Shown in pieces: positions 35,488 to 44,723 of a DNA stretch of 64,000 nucleotides; the first letter of the stretch is position 1, and every line of letters begins with the position of its first letter. The notes beneath the pieces were generated by a model. It did not search any database, was not told the DNA's origin, and was given only the letters and a program-made list of their open reading frames with translations. Where the stretch lies: contig CAZVLQ010000003.1 of the NCBI GenBank assembly GCA_964628185.1, positions 1-64,000 on the forward strand, read 5' to 3'. The translations under genes were made by a program, and so were the position numbers. This DNA comes from CAZVLQ01 sp964628185 (GTDB lineage: Bacteria; Pseudomonadota; Zetaproteobacteria; Mariprofundales; Mariprofundaceae).

Positions 35488-36933
35488 TTATCCCACTGCG
35501 CCTTCGAGGCTGACCGAAAGCAGCTTTCCGGCCTCAACGGCGAACTCCATCGGTAATTCCTGGAACACGTCCCTGCAAAATCCGTTGACGATCATGCTGA
35601 CCGCATCCTCTTCCTTCACGCCGCGTTGCATGCAGTAGAAAAGCTGGTCATCGCCGATTTTTGAGGTCGTGGCCTCATGCTCCACCTGCGCGGTCGGGTT
35701 TTTGACCTCGATATAGGGAAAGGTGTGCGCACCGCAGGTCTTGCCAAGCAGCAGCGAATCGCACTGCGAATAGTTGCGCGCGCCCTCGGCCCCCTTCAAC
35801 ACCTTCACCAGGCCCCGGTAAGACTGCTGACCGTGACCGGCTGCTATGCCCTTGGAAATGATCGTGCTTTTCGTATTCTTGCCGATATGCACCATTTTGG
35901 TGCCGGTATCCGCCTGCTGGTAATTGTTGGTCAGCGCCACCGAATAAAACTCACCGATGGAATCATCGCCCGTCAGCACGCAGCCCGGATACTTCCAGGT
36001 GATGGCGCTGCCTGTTTCCACCTGCGTCCATGAAATTCTGGAGCGCGCCCCGCGGCATTCTCCACGCTTGGTGACAAAATTGTAAATACCGCCGACGCCG
36101 TTTTCATCGCCCGGATACCAGTTTTGCACCGTGGAGTATTTGATTTGCGCGCCCTCAAGCGCGATGAGTTCAACAACGGCGGCATGCAACTGATTTTCAT
36201 CGCGCATCGGCGCCGTGCAACCCTCCAGATAGCTTACGTAGGCGCCCTCATCGGCGATGATGAGCGTGCGCTCAAACTGGCCGGTATTGGAAGCGTTGAT
36301 ACGGAAATAGGTGGAAAGCTCCATCGGGCAGCGCACGCCTTTGGGCACATACACAAAGGAACCGTCGGTAAATACGGCTGAATTCAGCGTGGCGAAAAAA
36401 TTATCCGTGGGCGGCACCACGCTGCCCATATAGCGGCGCACCAGCTCGGGGTGCCGCTCGACCGCTTCCGACATCGGGCAGAAGATGACACCGGCTTCGG
36501 CCAGTTTTTCCTTGAATGTCGTGGCCACTGAAACCGAGTCGAATACGGCATCCACGGCCACGCCCGCCAGCATTTCCTGCTCGTGCAAAGGGATGCCAAG
36601 CTTTTTATAGGTCTCCAGCAACTTGGGATCCACCTCATCCAGACTTTTCAGCCCGTCATCCTTTGACCTTGGGGCGGAATAATAGGAAATAGCCTGATAA
36701 TCAACCGGGCCGTAGTGGACATGCGCCCATTTTGGCTCGTGCATGGTCAGCCAGTGGCGATAGGCAGCCAGACGCCATTGAAGCATCCATTCCGGCTCGC
36801 CCTTCCTGGCCGAAATCAGACGAATAATGTCCTCGCTTAAGCCCGGTGGCGCCGTGTCCGCCTCGATATCCGTGACGAATCCGGCCTGATATTCCTGCCT
36901 GACCAGGGCCTCAACCTGTGTGTTTTTTGGCAT
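35488..36933 (-). CDS. sufB: SufB, Fe-S assembly scaffold subunit
   Basis: The 481-residue SufB carries the core motif [18 protein letters not shown] in close form ([19 protein letters not shown]), [19 protein letters not shown], and the C-terminal [26 protein letters not shown] region. These provide the cysteine and histidine of the cluster site. Length is close to E. coli SufB (495). It is the first structural gene after the regulator, 13 bp downstream. Confidence 0.97.
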   Translation of the reverse strand: MPKNTQVEALVRQEYQAGFVTDIEADTAPPGLSEDIIRLISARKGEPEWMLQWRLAAYRHWLTMHEPKWAHVHYGPVDYQAISYYSAPRSKDDGLKSLDEVDPKLLETYKKLGIPLHEQEMLAGVAVDAVFDSVSVATTFKEKLAEAGVIFCPMSEAVERHPELVRRYMGSVVPPTDNFFATLNSAVFTDGSFVYVPKGVRCPMELSTYFRINASNTGQFERTLIIADEGAYVSYLEGCTAPMRDENQLHAAVVELIALEGAQIKYSTVQNWYPGDENGVGGIYNFVTKRGECRGARSRISWTQVETGSAITWKYPGCVLTGDDSIGEFYSVALTNNYQQADTGTKMVHIGKNTKSTIISKGIAAGHGQQSYRGLVKVLKGAEGARNYSQCDSLLLGKTCGAHTFPYIEVKNPTAQVEHEATTSKIGDDQLFYCMQRGVKEEDAVSMIVNGFCRDVFQELPMEFAVEAGKLLSVSLEGAVG

Positions 36934-36946
36934 GTTCAGCCTGACC

Positions 36947-37408
36947 TCAATTCCTTTCCTCAGCGATACGGCCGCTCTTTTTTTCCACGTGAAGCACGGG
37001 CATGAATCCGGATTGCAACATATCCGCCAGACTGATCTCGTCCAGAGCCCGCTGCACCGCCCGGTTGATTAACTTCCAGTTGGCACGTGTCGTGCAATGA
37101 GCTTCCTGCTCGCAACTTCCCGGTTCCAGGTTGCATTCGGTGATGGCAATGGGGCCCTCCAGGCCCGCGATGATATCCCGAACGGATATATCCGCCGGCC
37201 TTCTGGCCAGACGATACCCGCCACCCGCGCCGCGGACGGACTCCAGCAGGCCGTCGTGCAGCAAAATTTGCAGAATCTTGCTCACGGTCGGCTGCGGCAG
37301 GTGAACCCGGGCCGCCAGATCGGTGGCATTGTGCACCCTGCCCTCCTCTCCGGCGAGCTGGGCCATCAGCAAAACGCCATAATCGGTCAATCGTGTAATT
37401 CGAAACAT
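36947..37408 (-). CDS. sufR: Rrf2/IscR-like SUF operon regulator
   Basis: The 153-residue protein starts at [17 protein letters not shown], has a winged helix (about 28-55: [19 protein letters not shown]) and a Cys group at C92, C99 and C105 whose spacing is close to IscR's 2Fe-2S ligands (C92, C98, C104). It most likely senses Fe-S status and controls the operon, as in related SUF-linked Rrf2 proteins. It differs from the DeoR-type SufR of cyanobacteria. The start at 37408 drops an 18-residue extension covering the promoter. Confidence 0.93.
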   Translation of the reverse strand: MFRITRLTDYGVLLMAQLAGEEGRVHNATDLAARVHLPQPTVSKILQILLHDGLLESVRGAGGGYRLARRPADISVRDIIAGLEGPIAITECNLEPGSCEQEAHCTTRANWKLINRAVQRALDEISLADMLQSGFMPVLHVEKKSGRIAEERN

Positions 37409-37441
37409 GTCACCACTCTCATTAAGTAGGACCATTCTAGT

Positions 37442-37447
37442 ATTATA
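37442..37447 (-). promoter_or_regulatory. Candidate -10 box of the SUF operon promoter
   Basis: On the minus strand TATAAT lies about 35 bp before the regulator's start codon, followed by ACTAGAATGGTCCTACTTAA. No good -35 box is visible at the normal spacing, as is common for regulated promoters. The AT-rich partially symmetrical stretch after the -10 may be the site for the Rrf2 regulator; this is inference. Confidence 0.45.
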
Positions 37448-37575
37448 TAGGCATTTGGGCAATAATTTTTAGCCCTTACTGTTAGATGGTTATTCATCCC
37501 GGACTATTAATGACGTCAACCGATTTGCACTTCATGCGTTGTATTGGGTATGTTCTGCAACAAGGAGGCAAAATC

Positions 37576-38094
37576 ATGAACATAAAATACACGGCAATGA
37601 TCATCACGGGACTCGGTCTGGGCATTGTACCCGCCATCACTCATGCGGAAGATGCCAACGCTGGAGATCGTATCGAACGTCATCTGGACGCACAGGGCAA
37701 TCGTATCAATTCACACCTGGACCGGAAAGGTGAACGCATTGACAGGCACTTTGACCGACTGGCCGACAGGGCCAGGACACACGGGCACGACGCCCTGGCC
37801 GAAAGACTGGATCGGAAGGGCGATCGTATTGAGCATCGCCTGGACGTGACGGGCGACCGCATAAACCGGCGACTGGATCGCAGGGGTGAACAGATTGAGC
37901 GGCGTTTTGAGCACAGGCGGGAACATGCCGCTGGCCGGGAAGACGCGTCCGGCAGACAACATGTCAACCGCAGGGTGGAAAGGGCCGGACATCACGCACG
38001 TCGCACAGCCCGCATCACCAGGCGTCAGGCCCTCCGTCATATGAGACATGCAGTGTATCGGCTTCACCACCGGGTGCGCCGTGCCAGGCGCTGA
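37576..38094 (+). CDS. Exported basic protein with 11-residue repeats (unknown function)
   Basis: The 172-residue product has a signal peptide (1-24, cleaved after ITHA). Six 11-residue units follow: GDRIERHLDAQ, GNRINSHLDRK, GERIDRHFDRL, then after a gap GDRIEHRLDVT, GDRINRRLDRR, GEQIERRFEHR (about 30-114). An eleven-residue period suggests a right-handed (hendecad) coiled coil. The rest is Arg- and His-rich. CAAGGAGG lies 7 nt before the ATG. It is directly upstream of an ECF sigma gene and is probably part of that regulon. No known domain is recognised. Confidence 0.8.
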   Translation: MNIKYTAMIITGLGLGIVPAITHAEDANAGDRIERHLDAQGNRINSHLDRKGERIDRHFDRLADRARTHGHDALAERLDRKGDRIEHRLDVTGDRINRRLDRRGEQIERRFEHRREHAAGREDASGRQHVNRRVERAGHHARRTARITRRQALRHMRHAVYRLHHRVRRARR

Positions 38095-38131
38095 CAAATC
38101 CGACTGAACGGCTGGTATCCGTGCAGCGCCC

Positions 38132-38677
38132 GTGACCACACCGGAAGCTCAGAAGGCCATGCATGGCTTCCTGGCCGATGTGGAAAAACGGGCACTGCGC
38201 ATGGCGGAAATGGCGACCGGGAATCGGGATGATGCAATGGATCTGGTGCAGGATGCCATGCTGGGAATGGTGAGGCGTTATATGCATCACCGTCAGGATG
38301 ACTGGGCGCCACTGTTTCACCGTATTCTGCAAAACGGCATCAGGGACTGGTATCGGCGGGAATCAATACGGCGGAAATGGCGCCACTGGTTTCCCGAGCG
38401 TAACGATACGGATCAAAACGGGATGGAAGCGATTCCCGATCCGAATGCCGTGGAACCATCCAGACACCTCGCCCGGTCACAATCAGGAAAGGCTTTTCTG
38501 GCGGCACTGACCGCATTGCCCATGCGCCAGCAGCAAGCGTTCATGCTGCGTGTGTGGGAAGGGCTGGATGTCGCGGCAACCGCCAGAGCCATGTCTTGCT
38601 CCCGGGGCAGCGTGAAAACCCATTACTTCCGCGCCGTACGCCGTTTGAGAGAAAGACTGGAGGACTACTGGCCATGA
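38132..38677 (+). CDS. ECF-type RNA polymerase sigma factor
   Basis: The 181-residue protein has sigma region 2 (about 20-80: GNRDDAMDLVQDAMLGMVRRY, then WAPLFHRILQNGIRDWYRRE) and region 4 (about 125-175: LTALPMRQQQAFMLRVWEGLDVAATA and CSRGSVKTHYFRAVRRLRERL). It is the first of four overlapping genes; its stop overlaps the ATG of the next gene (ATGA). A GTG start at 38132 is used; ATG 38159 is possible. The linked membrane protein is its likely anti-sigma factor. Confidence 0.93.
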   Translation: MTTPEAQKAMHGFLADVEKRALRMAEMATGNRDDAMDLVQDAMLGMVRRYMHHRQDDWAPLFHRILQNGIRDWYRRESIRRKWRHWFPERNDTDQNGMEAIPDPNAVEPSRHLARSQSGKAFLAALTALPMRQQQAFMLRVWEGLDVAATARAMSCSRGSVKTHYFRAVRRLRERLEDYWP

Positions 38678-39030
38678 ACAGCAACTTACAACACGATAGT
38701 GACGACAATTTCCTTGAGTTCGCCAGAAATACGCTGGAGCAAAGCCTTCTGGACATGGATGCAGCCACAAGCCTGCGCCTTGCGCGAGCCCGCGCCAGGG
38801 CGCTTACCGGCAAGCGGGGCCGGAATATGAGATGGCTGCCAGCCGGCATCGCCGTCACCATAACGGCCGCGACGGCTGGATTGATCATGATGCTGCATCC
38901 GGGACCGGCTGGCGTATTCCAGCCTCCCGAGCCGGATGATATGGAACTGCTGTCATCGGATGTTGACCTGGAGACACTGAGTGACATGGATTTTTACACA
39001 TGGCTGGAAAAAGAACGCAATGCGGGTTAG
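38674..39030 (+). CDS. DUF3619-like single-pass membrane protein, probable anti-sigma factor
   Basis: The 118-residue protein has a helical cytoplasmic N-terminus (FLEFARNTLEQSLLDMDAATSLRLARARARAL), one membrane segment (about 55-74: PAGIAVTITAATAGLIMML) and an acidic outer tail. This is the layout of short anti-sigma proteins and of the DUF3619 family found between ECF sigma and DUF3106 genes. It lacks the ZAS zinc motif. Role is inferred from position. Confidence 0.7.
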   Translation: MNSNLQHDSDDNFLEFARNTLEQSLLDMDAATSLRLARARARALTGKRGRNMRWLPAGIAVTITAATAGLIMMLHPGPAGVFQPPEPDDMELLSSDVDLETLSDMDFYTWLEKERNAG

Positions 39031-39226
39031 CTGGCTGGCCCTTCTGCTGGTGTTGCAGCTATCCGCCGCCTATGCGGAGGAGTCGAATGCGCCACCCGAT
39101 GCTGATCTGCTTGAGTTTCTCGGTGAATGGGAAACCGCGGACGGCGACTGGTTTGACCCTCTGCCGGATACAACGGAAATACAACCGGTTCATCAGGACA
39201 AGGAGAAGCAAAATGATGATACCTAA
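39020..39226 (+). CDS. Small exported acidic protein of the ECF cluster
   Basis: The 68-residue product begins with a signal peptide (MRVSWLALLLVLQLSAAYA) and leaves a mature peptide of about 49 residues rich in Asp/Glu (DADLLEFLGEWETADGDWFD). The LLEFLGEWE...DGDW pattern is seen beside ECF/DUF3106 clusters. It overlaps both neighbours. Its charge is opposite to the two basic exported proteins of the locus. Confidence 0.7.
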   Translation: MRVSWLALLLVLQLSAAYAEESNAPPDADLLEFLGEWETADGDWFDPLPDTTEIQPVHQDKEKQNDDT

Positions 39227-39749
39227 TATCCGAACAGTCACATGCGCCTGTCTGCTTGCCATCATGCCGATAGCGCCGGCATGGGCGGCAAGCGAGGCAT
39301 TGCCATGGGACTCATTAAGCCCGCAGGAACAACAAACTCTCAAGCGCTTTCACAATCGCTGGGAGAAGTTACCGCCGGAGCGGCAACATCGCCTGCAGAA
39401 GGGCGCCGACCGCTGGTCAAAATTAACGCCCGGGCAGCGCCGGCGGGTACGCCGGAAATTCAGGCGCTGGAAAAAATTACCGCCAGAGCAGCGTCAAGCC
39501 ATCCGTGAGCGTTTTTATCGCTTTCGTCAACTGCCGCCGGAACAGCGCCGGCGCATCATTCAGCGGCGTCAGTGGTTCAAGCGCCTGCCACCCCAAAAGC
39601 AGCATTTGCTGAAGCAACGCTGGCGCCGCCTGTCACCGGAACGGCACCGTCAGTTGCGACGGCAGTTCAGGCACAGACCCGTGGAACCACATCGGCATAT
39701 TCAGCGGGGGCGGCGACCAGGGCATGGCAGAGCGGCAGGCCGCCGCTAA
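39213..39749 (+). CDS. DUF3106-family exported basic repeat protein
   Basis: The 178-residue protein has a signal peptide (about 1-23, ending in PAWA) and then imperfect repeats of about 20 residues, each with an L-P/S/T-P-E-Q/R-R core: LSPQEQQTLKRF, LPPERQHRLQKG, LTPGQRRRVRRK, LPPEQRQAIRER, LPPEQRRRIIQR, LPPQKQHLLKQR, LSPERHRQLRRQ. It is extremely Arg-rich. The repeats recall the LTxxQ units of Spy/CpxP periplasmic proteins. AAGGAG precedes the start. The longer frame from 39000 lacks a signal peptide. Confidence 0.82.
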   Translation: MMIPNIRTVTCACLLAIMPIAPAWAASEALPWDSLSPQEQQTLKRFHNRWEKLPPERQHRLQKGADRWSKLTPGQRRRVRRKFRRWKKLPPEQRQAIRERFYRFRQLPPEQRRRIIQRRQWFKRLPPQKQHLLKQRWRRLSPERHRQLRRQFRHRPVEPHRHIQRGRRPGHGRAAGRR

Positions 39750-39802
39750 CGACCATGACGCAAGAGCTACTTGCAAGAATCATGTGCCGGAAAGGGGGAA
39801 GT

Positions 39803-39879
39803 TGGTGCGCCCTAGTGGATTCGAACCACTGGCCTGCAGCTTCGGAGGCTGCCACTCTATCCAGCTGAGCTAAGGGCGC
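39803..39879 (-). tRNA. tRNA-Arg (anticodon CCG)
   Basis: On the minus strand the 77-nt gene folds into a standard cloverleaf: acceptor GCGCCCT pairing with AGGGCGC, D-arm AGCTCAGCTGGATAGAGT, anticodon arm GCAGC-CTCCGAA-GCTGC with CCG at positions 34-36, and T-arm AGTGG-TTCGAAT-CCACT. The 3' ACCA (discriminator A plus CCA) is encoded. It lies just beyond the smc 3' end. Confidence 0.96.
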
Positions 39880-39987
39880 ATATTTGATAAGCATCCACCC
39901 GTTTCAAAAAGCATGGTACGGTCATTGTGGCCGGGACCGCCACATAATCCTGCCGGGCCGCGCATCATAAGCCCGCGCGCATCAGGG

Positions 39988-42900
39988 TCAAGCGGCCTGA
40001 TGCTCCATATTCTCCAGATCCACGCCAACGATGCGCGACACGCCGGCCTCCGGCATGGACACCCCGATAATACGGTTCGCCATCTGCATACTGACCTTGT
40101 TGTGGGTAATGTTCAGAAACTGTACTTCCCTGGCAAATTCTTCAACCATCTCGCCAAAACGGCTGACATTGGCATCATCCAGCGGCGCATCCACCTCATC
40201 CAGAACGCAAAATGGCGCGGGCTTGATACGGAAAATCGAAAACACCAGTGCCACGGCGGTTAATGCCTTCTCGCCGCCCGAGAGTAACTCAAGATCCTGG
40301 AGGCGTTTCCCTGGCGGTTGCGCGATCACTTCCACGCCGGCCGTGAGCAGATCATCCGTATCCAGCCGCAGTTCCGCCCTGCCGCCGCCGAACAGACGGG
40401 GAAATGTCTGCCTGAAATAGGCATTAACCTGCTCGAAGGTTTCCCTGAACCGCTGACGCGTGGTTCGGTCGATGCGCACAACGGTATCCGCCAGCGTGCT
40501 CAGGCTCGCCTCCAGGTCCGCCGCCTGCTCCGCCAGAAAATGTTCGCGCTCCGATGCCTGCTCATATTCCTCGATAGCCAGCAGGTTGACAGGCCCGAAG
40601 CGATCCAGACGCGCTTCAAGTTCAGATGCCCTGTTCAGGATGGCGGCCTCATCCAGCACTTCGTCCCGTTCTTCCAGTTCCTGCATCAGGGCATCCGTTG
40701 GTTGTCCGCATCGTTGCACGATTTCGTCTTCCAGATCCTGCAGACGGGCCGTGCTGGCAGCCAGCGCCACCTCGCCCTGCTGCCTGCGATCCGATATTTC
40801 CTGCAATCCGGTTCGGACCTGACGCTCCTTCTTCTCCGCCTCATAGGCGGCTTGCTGCAATTCATGCCCGTGCTGTCGAATTCGGTTCAGTTCCTGATGT
40901 AGCTGCTCGACCAGCCCGGAAGCCTGCTGCAGGGCCTGATCCATCTCCGACTGCCGCTCCGCCCGCCGAATATCCTCCGCGAGTGCCTCCAGCGCCGCCA
41001 TGTCCTGTTCGTTTTGCTGTGTCAGACGCCGGATTTCATCCACCAGGCGCTGTTTTTCACGCCTGAGATTTTCACTGGCCTGCCGGTGCAGGGCCAGCGT
41101 TTGTTCGGCTGCCGCTCGCCTGTTTTTGATCTGCTCAAGATGCCGGCTGGCTCCAGCCTCGGCGGCATTCCGCTCATCCAGCGCCTTTTGCGCGCCGGCA
41201 AGCCTCTCTATATCCGGTTCGTCAGTACCGGACAGATGGGAAGATAATCGCCCGTGCTCCTGTGCCAGCTCGGTGATCTCGGCCTGCAATCGTTCCAACC
41301 GCGATGCCAGGGCGTCCGACTCTACCGCCAGCCTTTGCACTTCGGCATGTTTCGCCCGGGTTTCGCTTTGCGCTTCGGTCAGGGCAAGGTGAAGCTGCTG
41401 CCAGTTCTGTTGCCTGTCTTCAAGCGACGCCTCGATCTCCCTGAACCGTTTTTCACGGGATTGTAGCCGTTCTTCTGCCTCAAGCAGCGCATGCCGTCGC
41501 TGATGCAGTTCACGCTGGAACTGAAACCGCCTTGCACTTGCCTTGCCCGCCGGAGGAATCAGCCAGCCGCTGGCTTCCAGGCGCCAGCCGTCGCGGCTGA
41601 CCGCCGCCGTGGCCCGTGGCTCGGCGGCCAGGACGGCCGGTGCATCCACAATGCTGTCCACCATTAATACGGAGGCGAATATCGTATGCAGCGGGTGGCT
41701 TTGATCCAGCCCCATGGCTACCGCCAGGTTGTTCCCGACCGGCGATCCGCCCACACCGGCATGGAATGCGACCGGCATCTGCTCTGATTGCTGGATCGTT
41801 TCGGCCAGTTCGGCAAGACCGGGATTGGCGGGCAGTTGTGCATCCGCTACCTGCCCGCGCAAGGCTGCGGCGGCGGCCATTTCCAGCCCTTCCGGCGCCT
41901 GCAGCGCCTCATCCACCCAGATAGCACCCGCCTGACGTAATGCATCCCGCAAGGTACCGGGAATATCCTGGCTGGATAACCGGCCCGTCAGTTCTTCGAT
42001 TTCCCCCTGCAAGCGGTGCACTTCGCCGGACTGATGCCTGAACTGCGCATCGGCTTCGCCGCGCTGCTGTCGCAACGTATCCAGCTGCATCCGGGCGGAA
42101 TGCAGATCGGCCTCACCCGTGTGCTGCCGCCGTTCATGTACCAGAACCGATGCCCTGGCCTGCTCCAGCGCTGTATTGACCTGTTCGAGCTGGGCGTGAA
42201 GATCTTCCTGCCGCCCCTTTAAAAGGGTCTTGCGGTCCCGCAGGCGACCAAGCGCGTCCGCCGCCTGTTCGCGCCGCCGTTCGGCACCCTGATGACGCCC
42301 GCGTATGCGTTCGAACTCCGCCAGCATTTCATCCCGCAAGCGACGCTGTGCCTCATGTTCCTCGCGGGCTGATTCCTCTTCCGATTTCACCACTTCCAGC
42401 GCCTGTTGCAGGATATCATCATCCTGCCCGGCGATCCGCGCTTCAACGCCGTTCAGCTCTTTTTGCAGATGCGCCCGGCGGCTGTCTGCTTCGGATGCCC
42501 TGTGTTCCAGTACCTGCCTGCGTTCCGCCAGCAGTCGGCGCTCCCCGGCCAGTCGCTCGGCCTGCTGTTGTAATCCCGACCGTCTCCGCTCCGCCTCGCG
42601 CAGCGCATCCTGCGCGCCTTGCGCCTCCTCCTCGTATCGCAGCAAACGCTGTCGCGCTTCCGCCAGCTCGCGCTCGGCCTGCGCATGCCCGCGGGCGGCT
42701 TTCGCCTCCTCATCCATTATCTGTTTCAGGGATTGTTCTTCCCCCCGGCATGCCTCACGGCGCTGACGATACGTGATCGCCATGGAAAGCGCCCGGGTCC
42801 GCTGCCATTCATCCTGTAATGTCTTGAAACGCCCGGCGCGTGATGCCTGCTGCTTCAGGCTGCGGCACTGGCTGCGCACTTCTTCCAGAAGATCCATGAT

Positions 42901-43479
42901 GCGCTCAAGATTCTGGCGCGTGGCTTTCATTTTCAGCTCGGCCTCGTGCCTGCGGCTGCGGTATTTCATCACGCCCGCGGCTTCTTCCAGGATCAGGCGG
43001 CGATCTTCCGGTTTGGCCGAAATCATGCGGGTAATGGCGCCCTGCTCGATAATGGCATAGGCGCGGGAGGAAAGCCCGGTGTCCAGAAACAGGTCCACCA
43101 CATCCTTGATGCGTACCATATGACCATTGATAAAGGCGTCGGAGCCACCTTCGCGGGTCAGCCTGCGGCGGATACGGATTTCAGCCATGTCGTGGTAAGG
43201 GCTGGAAAGCGTTCCCGGTTCGACGGCAAAGGTAAGTTCAACATCGCAGATACCGACCGGAGGGCGCGTTTCCGAGCCCTGGAAAATCAGGTCATCCATC
43301 ACGCCGCCCCTGAGGTGTCTGGCGGAATGCTCGCCCAGCACCCAGCGAATGGCATCGACGATATTGGATTTTCCCGAACCGTTTGGCCCGACAATCGCCG
43401 TGATGCCATCTCCAAGCTCGATCCTGACGGGATCGACGAACGACTTGAAGCCGGCCAGTTCGATATGTTTCAGGCGCAT
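39988..43479 (-). CDS. smc: SMC chromosome segregation protein
   Basis: The 1163-residue protein has an N-terminal ATPase half with Walker A GPNGSGKSN (31-39), two long coiled coils, a hinge near 500-630 (GLDQSHPLHTIFASVLMVD), and the C-terminal half with signature LLSGGEKALTAVALVFS and Walker B FCVLDEVDAPLDDAN. It condenses and segregates the chromosome as the SMC-ScpAB complex. Many gammaproteobacteria use MukB instead, so Smc excludes enterics. The start at 43479 (MRLKHIELAGF) drops a 19-residue extension lying outside the domain. Confidence 0.96.
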   Translation of the reverse strand: MRLKHIELAGFKSFVDPVRIELGDGITAIVGPNGSGKSNIVDAIRWVLGEHSARHLRGGVMDDLIFQGSETRPPVGICDVELTFAVEPGTLSSPYHDMAEIRIRRRLTREGGSDAFINGHMVRIKDVVDLFLDTGLSSRAYAIIEQGAITRMISAKPEDRRLILEEAAGVMKYRSRRHEAELKMKATRQNLERIMDLLEEVRSQCRSLKQQASRAGRFKTLQDEWQRTRALSMAITYRQRREACRGEEQSLKQIMDEEAKAARGHAQAERELAEARQRLLRYEEEAQGAQDALREAERRRSGLQQQAERLAGERRLLAERRQVLEHRASEADSRRAHLQKELNGVEARIAGQDDDILQQALEVVKSEEESAREEHEAQRRLRDEMLAEFERIRGRHQGAERRREQAADALGRLRDRKTLLKGRQEDLHAQLEQVNTALEQARASVLVHERRQHTGEADLHSARMQLDTLRQQRGEADAQFRHQSGEVHRLQGEIEELTGRLSSQDIPGTLRDALRQAGAIWVDEALQAPEGLEMAAAAALRGQVADAQLPANPGLAELAETIQQSEQMPVAFHAGVGGSPVGNNLAVAMGLDQSHPLHTIFASVLMVDSIVDAPAVLAAEPRATAAVSRDGWRLEASGWLIPPAGKASARRFQFQRELHQRRHALLEAEERLQSREKRFREIEASLEDRQQNWQQLHLALTEAQSETRAKHAEVQRLAVESDALASRLERLQAEITELAQEHGRLSSHLSGTDEPDIERLAGAQKALDERNAAEAGASRHLEQIKNRRAAAEQTLALHRQASENLRREKQRLVDEIRRLTQQNEQDMAALEALAEDIRRAERQSEMDQALQQASGLVEQLHQELNRIRQHGHELQQAAYEAEKKERQVRTGLQEISDRRQQGEVALAASTARLQDLEDEIVQRCGQPTDALMQELEERDEVLDEAAILNRASELEARLDRFGPVNLLAIEEYEQASEREHFLAEQAADLEASLSTLADTVVRIDRTTRQRFRETFEQVNAYFRQTFPRLFGGGRAELRLDTDDLLTAGVEVIAQPPGKRLQDLELLSGGEKALTAVALVFSIFRIKPAPFCVLDEVDAPLDDANVSRFGEMVEEFAREVQFLNITHNKVSMQMANRIIGVSMPEAGVSRIVGVDLENMEHQAA

Positions 43480-43507
43480 AATTTCCCTTTGCCAAAATGA
43501 TGCATCA

Positions 43508-44413
43508 TCAGGAAGCCAACCCTGCCCTTTGCACACAAGTCACGCCACAGCAAGCCGCCCGGTGGTCATATGCAAGGCGAGCTCTCGCGGCAAGGGTTGT
43601 TCCCTTGCGAGAGAGCGCAACGCAGCAGATGGCCGTCGGGCGGCTCGCCCGAAGGGAACCCTTGCACACGGACCATACCGGCGTTGCGGCGCTTGCCAAT
43701 GGAACAACCATTATCTGCGCACCGCGCCTTGGTCTGACCCGTGTGCAAGGGTTCTGTGACATGACTTGTGTGTAAAGGGCAGGGTTAGCCATACAGGCAG
43801 TGAAGCTTGATGCCACAATCATGTACAACACCACCAATTGTGCACTGGCAGCGGCAAGCGGCGTTGCCCCGGCCAGCACCATGCCCACGAATATGCCCGG
43901 CATGTGCACCAGCCCCGCCACCCGTAGCATATCCACCGGCGGAATCATCGCGGCGCCCAGGCCCTGACCCACCGTGCACGAATCATTCATGCGGTTAAAC
44001 ATCAGGGAAATGGCATTCATGCCGTTGGCCGCAATCATGCTGCCCAGGGGAATCAGTGTGCGGGTATTATCCACCACCGAGCCGGTCATCGCCAGCCAGG
44101 GCAGGGTGACGGCGCAGGCGCAAGCCAGGCCGACACTGGCGGCCAGCCAGGCATGGGCACGTTCGGGATGATGCGAGGCCGAGGTGCGCGCGGCGAGGAT
44201 GCAGAAGGCAAGTACGAGCAGCGCCTGCGCCCAGCGGCTCTGAATGGCGAACACATAATCGAGTATGAAAGCCAGAATCAGCAACTGCACCAACCCCCTG
44301 AGACTGGCCAGAAGCATGCCCTTGCCGAGATCAAGCTGCTCCCGCCACGCCCATGCGGCCGCGCCAAACAGCAGCAGCCATGCGGCCATCAGCGTGATGA
44401 TCGTATCGGTCAT
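43508..44413 (-). CDS. fetB: FetB/YbbM-like (UPF0014) iron-export permease, 3' end replaced by a mobile element
   Basis: The first roughly 209 residues form the UPF0014 membrane domain, with several hydrophobic segments, NTRTLIPLGSMIAANGMNAI and AAMIPPVDMLRVAGLVHMPG. FetB with the ATPase FetA exports iron in E. coli. Two faults suggest a dying gene: the cytoplasmic loop before AAMIPPVD seems about 25-30 residues shorter than in E. coli FetB, and the C-terminal tail (residues 210-301) is read entirely from the inserted family C element. No fetA is adjacent. The domain call is good; function is doubtful. Confidence 0.75.
   Translation of the reverse strand: MTDTIITLMAAWLLLFGAAAWAWREQLDLGKGMLLASLRGLVQLLILAFILDYVFAIQSRWAQALLVLAFCILAARTSASHHPERAHAWLAASVGLACACAVTLPWLAMTGSVVDNTRTLIPLGSMIAANGMNAISLMFNRMNDSCTVGQGLGAAMIPPVDMLRVAGLVHMPGIFVGMVLAGATPLAAASAQLVVLYMIVASSFTACMANPALYTQVMSQNPCTRVRPRRGAQIMVVPLASAATPVWSVCKGSLRASRPTAICCVALSRKGTTLAARARLAYDHRAACCGVTCVQRAGLAS
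43519..43785. mobile_element. Family C palindromic element, 267 bp
   Basis: Terminal inverted repeats of 32 bp with three mismatches (ACCCTGCCCTTTGCACACAA at 43519 and its partner ending at 43785) enclose further inverted GAACCCTTGCACACGG / CCGTGTGCAAGGGTTC arms. The centre matches, in reverse, the element at 48050-48210 over several blocks (for example CCATYGGCAAGCGCC and AAGGGTTCCCT). No transposase is encoded. It lies inside the fetB 3' end. Confidence 0.85.
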
Positions 44414-44447
44414 GAAGGATTCTAACCTGAATGTCCGGGTTGCGGGA

Positions 44448-44723
44448 TCAGCGATATACCGTATCGTGCTCGCCTATATCCAGAAGGGTGACGGTTTTCT
44501 CCGTGACCCGTAAAACCAGGGTGATGCGATAGCTGTAAGTGATGTGCACGGCATGGATACCTTTTAACGATCCCTTGAGCTGGTGCAGCTTCAGACCGGG
44601 ATGAAAGGGGTCGCGCTCCAGCATGGCGAGCGCGGCGCCTGTCTGCTTCTTCAATTCGGGATGTTTCCTTGCAAACCTTTTTGCCTCCTTGATGAAATGT
44701 GGCGTCCACGCCAGCGTGTACAT
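44448..44723 (-). CDS. RelE/ParE-superfamily toxin (YafQ-like)
   Basis: The 91-residue protein has the RelE-fold pattern of YafQ-type toxins: WTPHFIKEAKRFARKHPELKK, then HPGLKLHQLKGSLKGIHAVHI, YSYRITLVLRV and the terminal LLDIGEHDTVY. The His-x-x-L-K-G and GEHDxVY ends are typical. It starts at an ATG overlapping the antitoxin stop (TGATG). The downstream fetB starts 34 bp away. Activity is inferred from family membership. Confidence 0.9.
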   Translation of the reverse strand: MYTLAWTPHFIKEAKRFARKHPELKKQTGAALAMLERDPFHPGLKLHQLKGSLKGIHAVHITYSYRITLVLRVTEKTVTLLDIGEHDTVYR

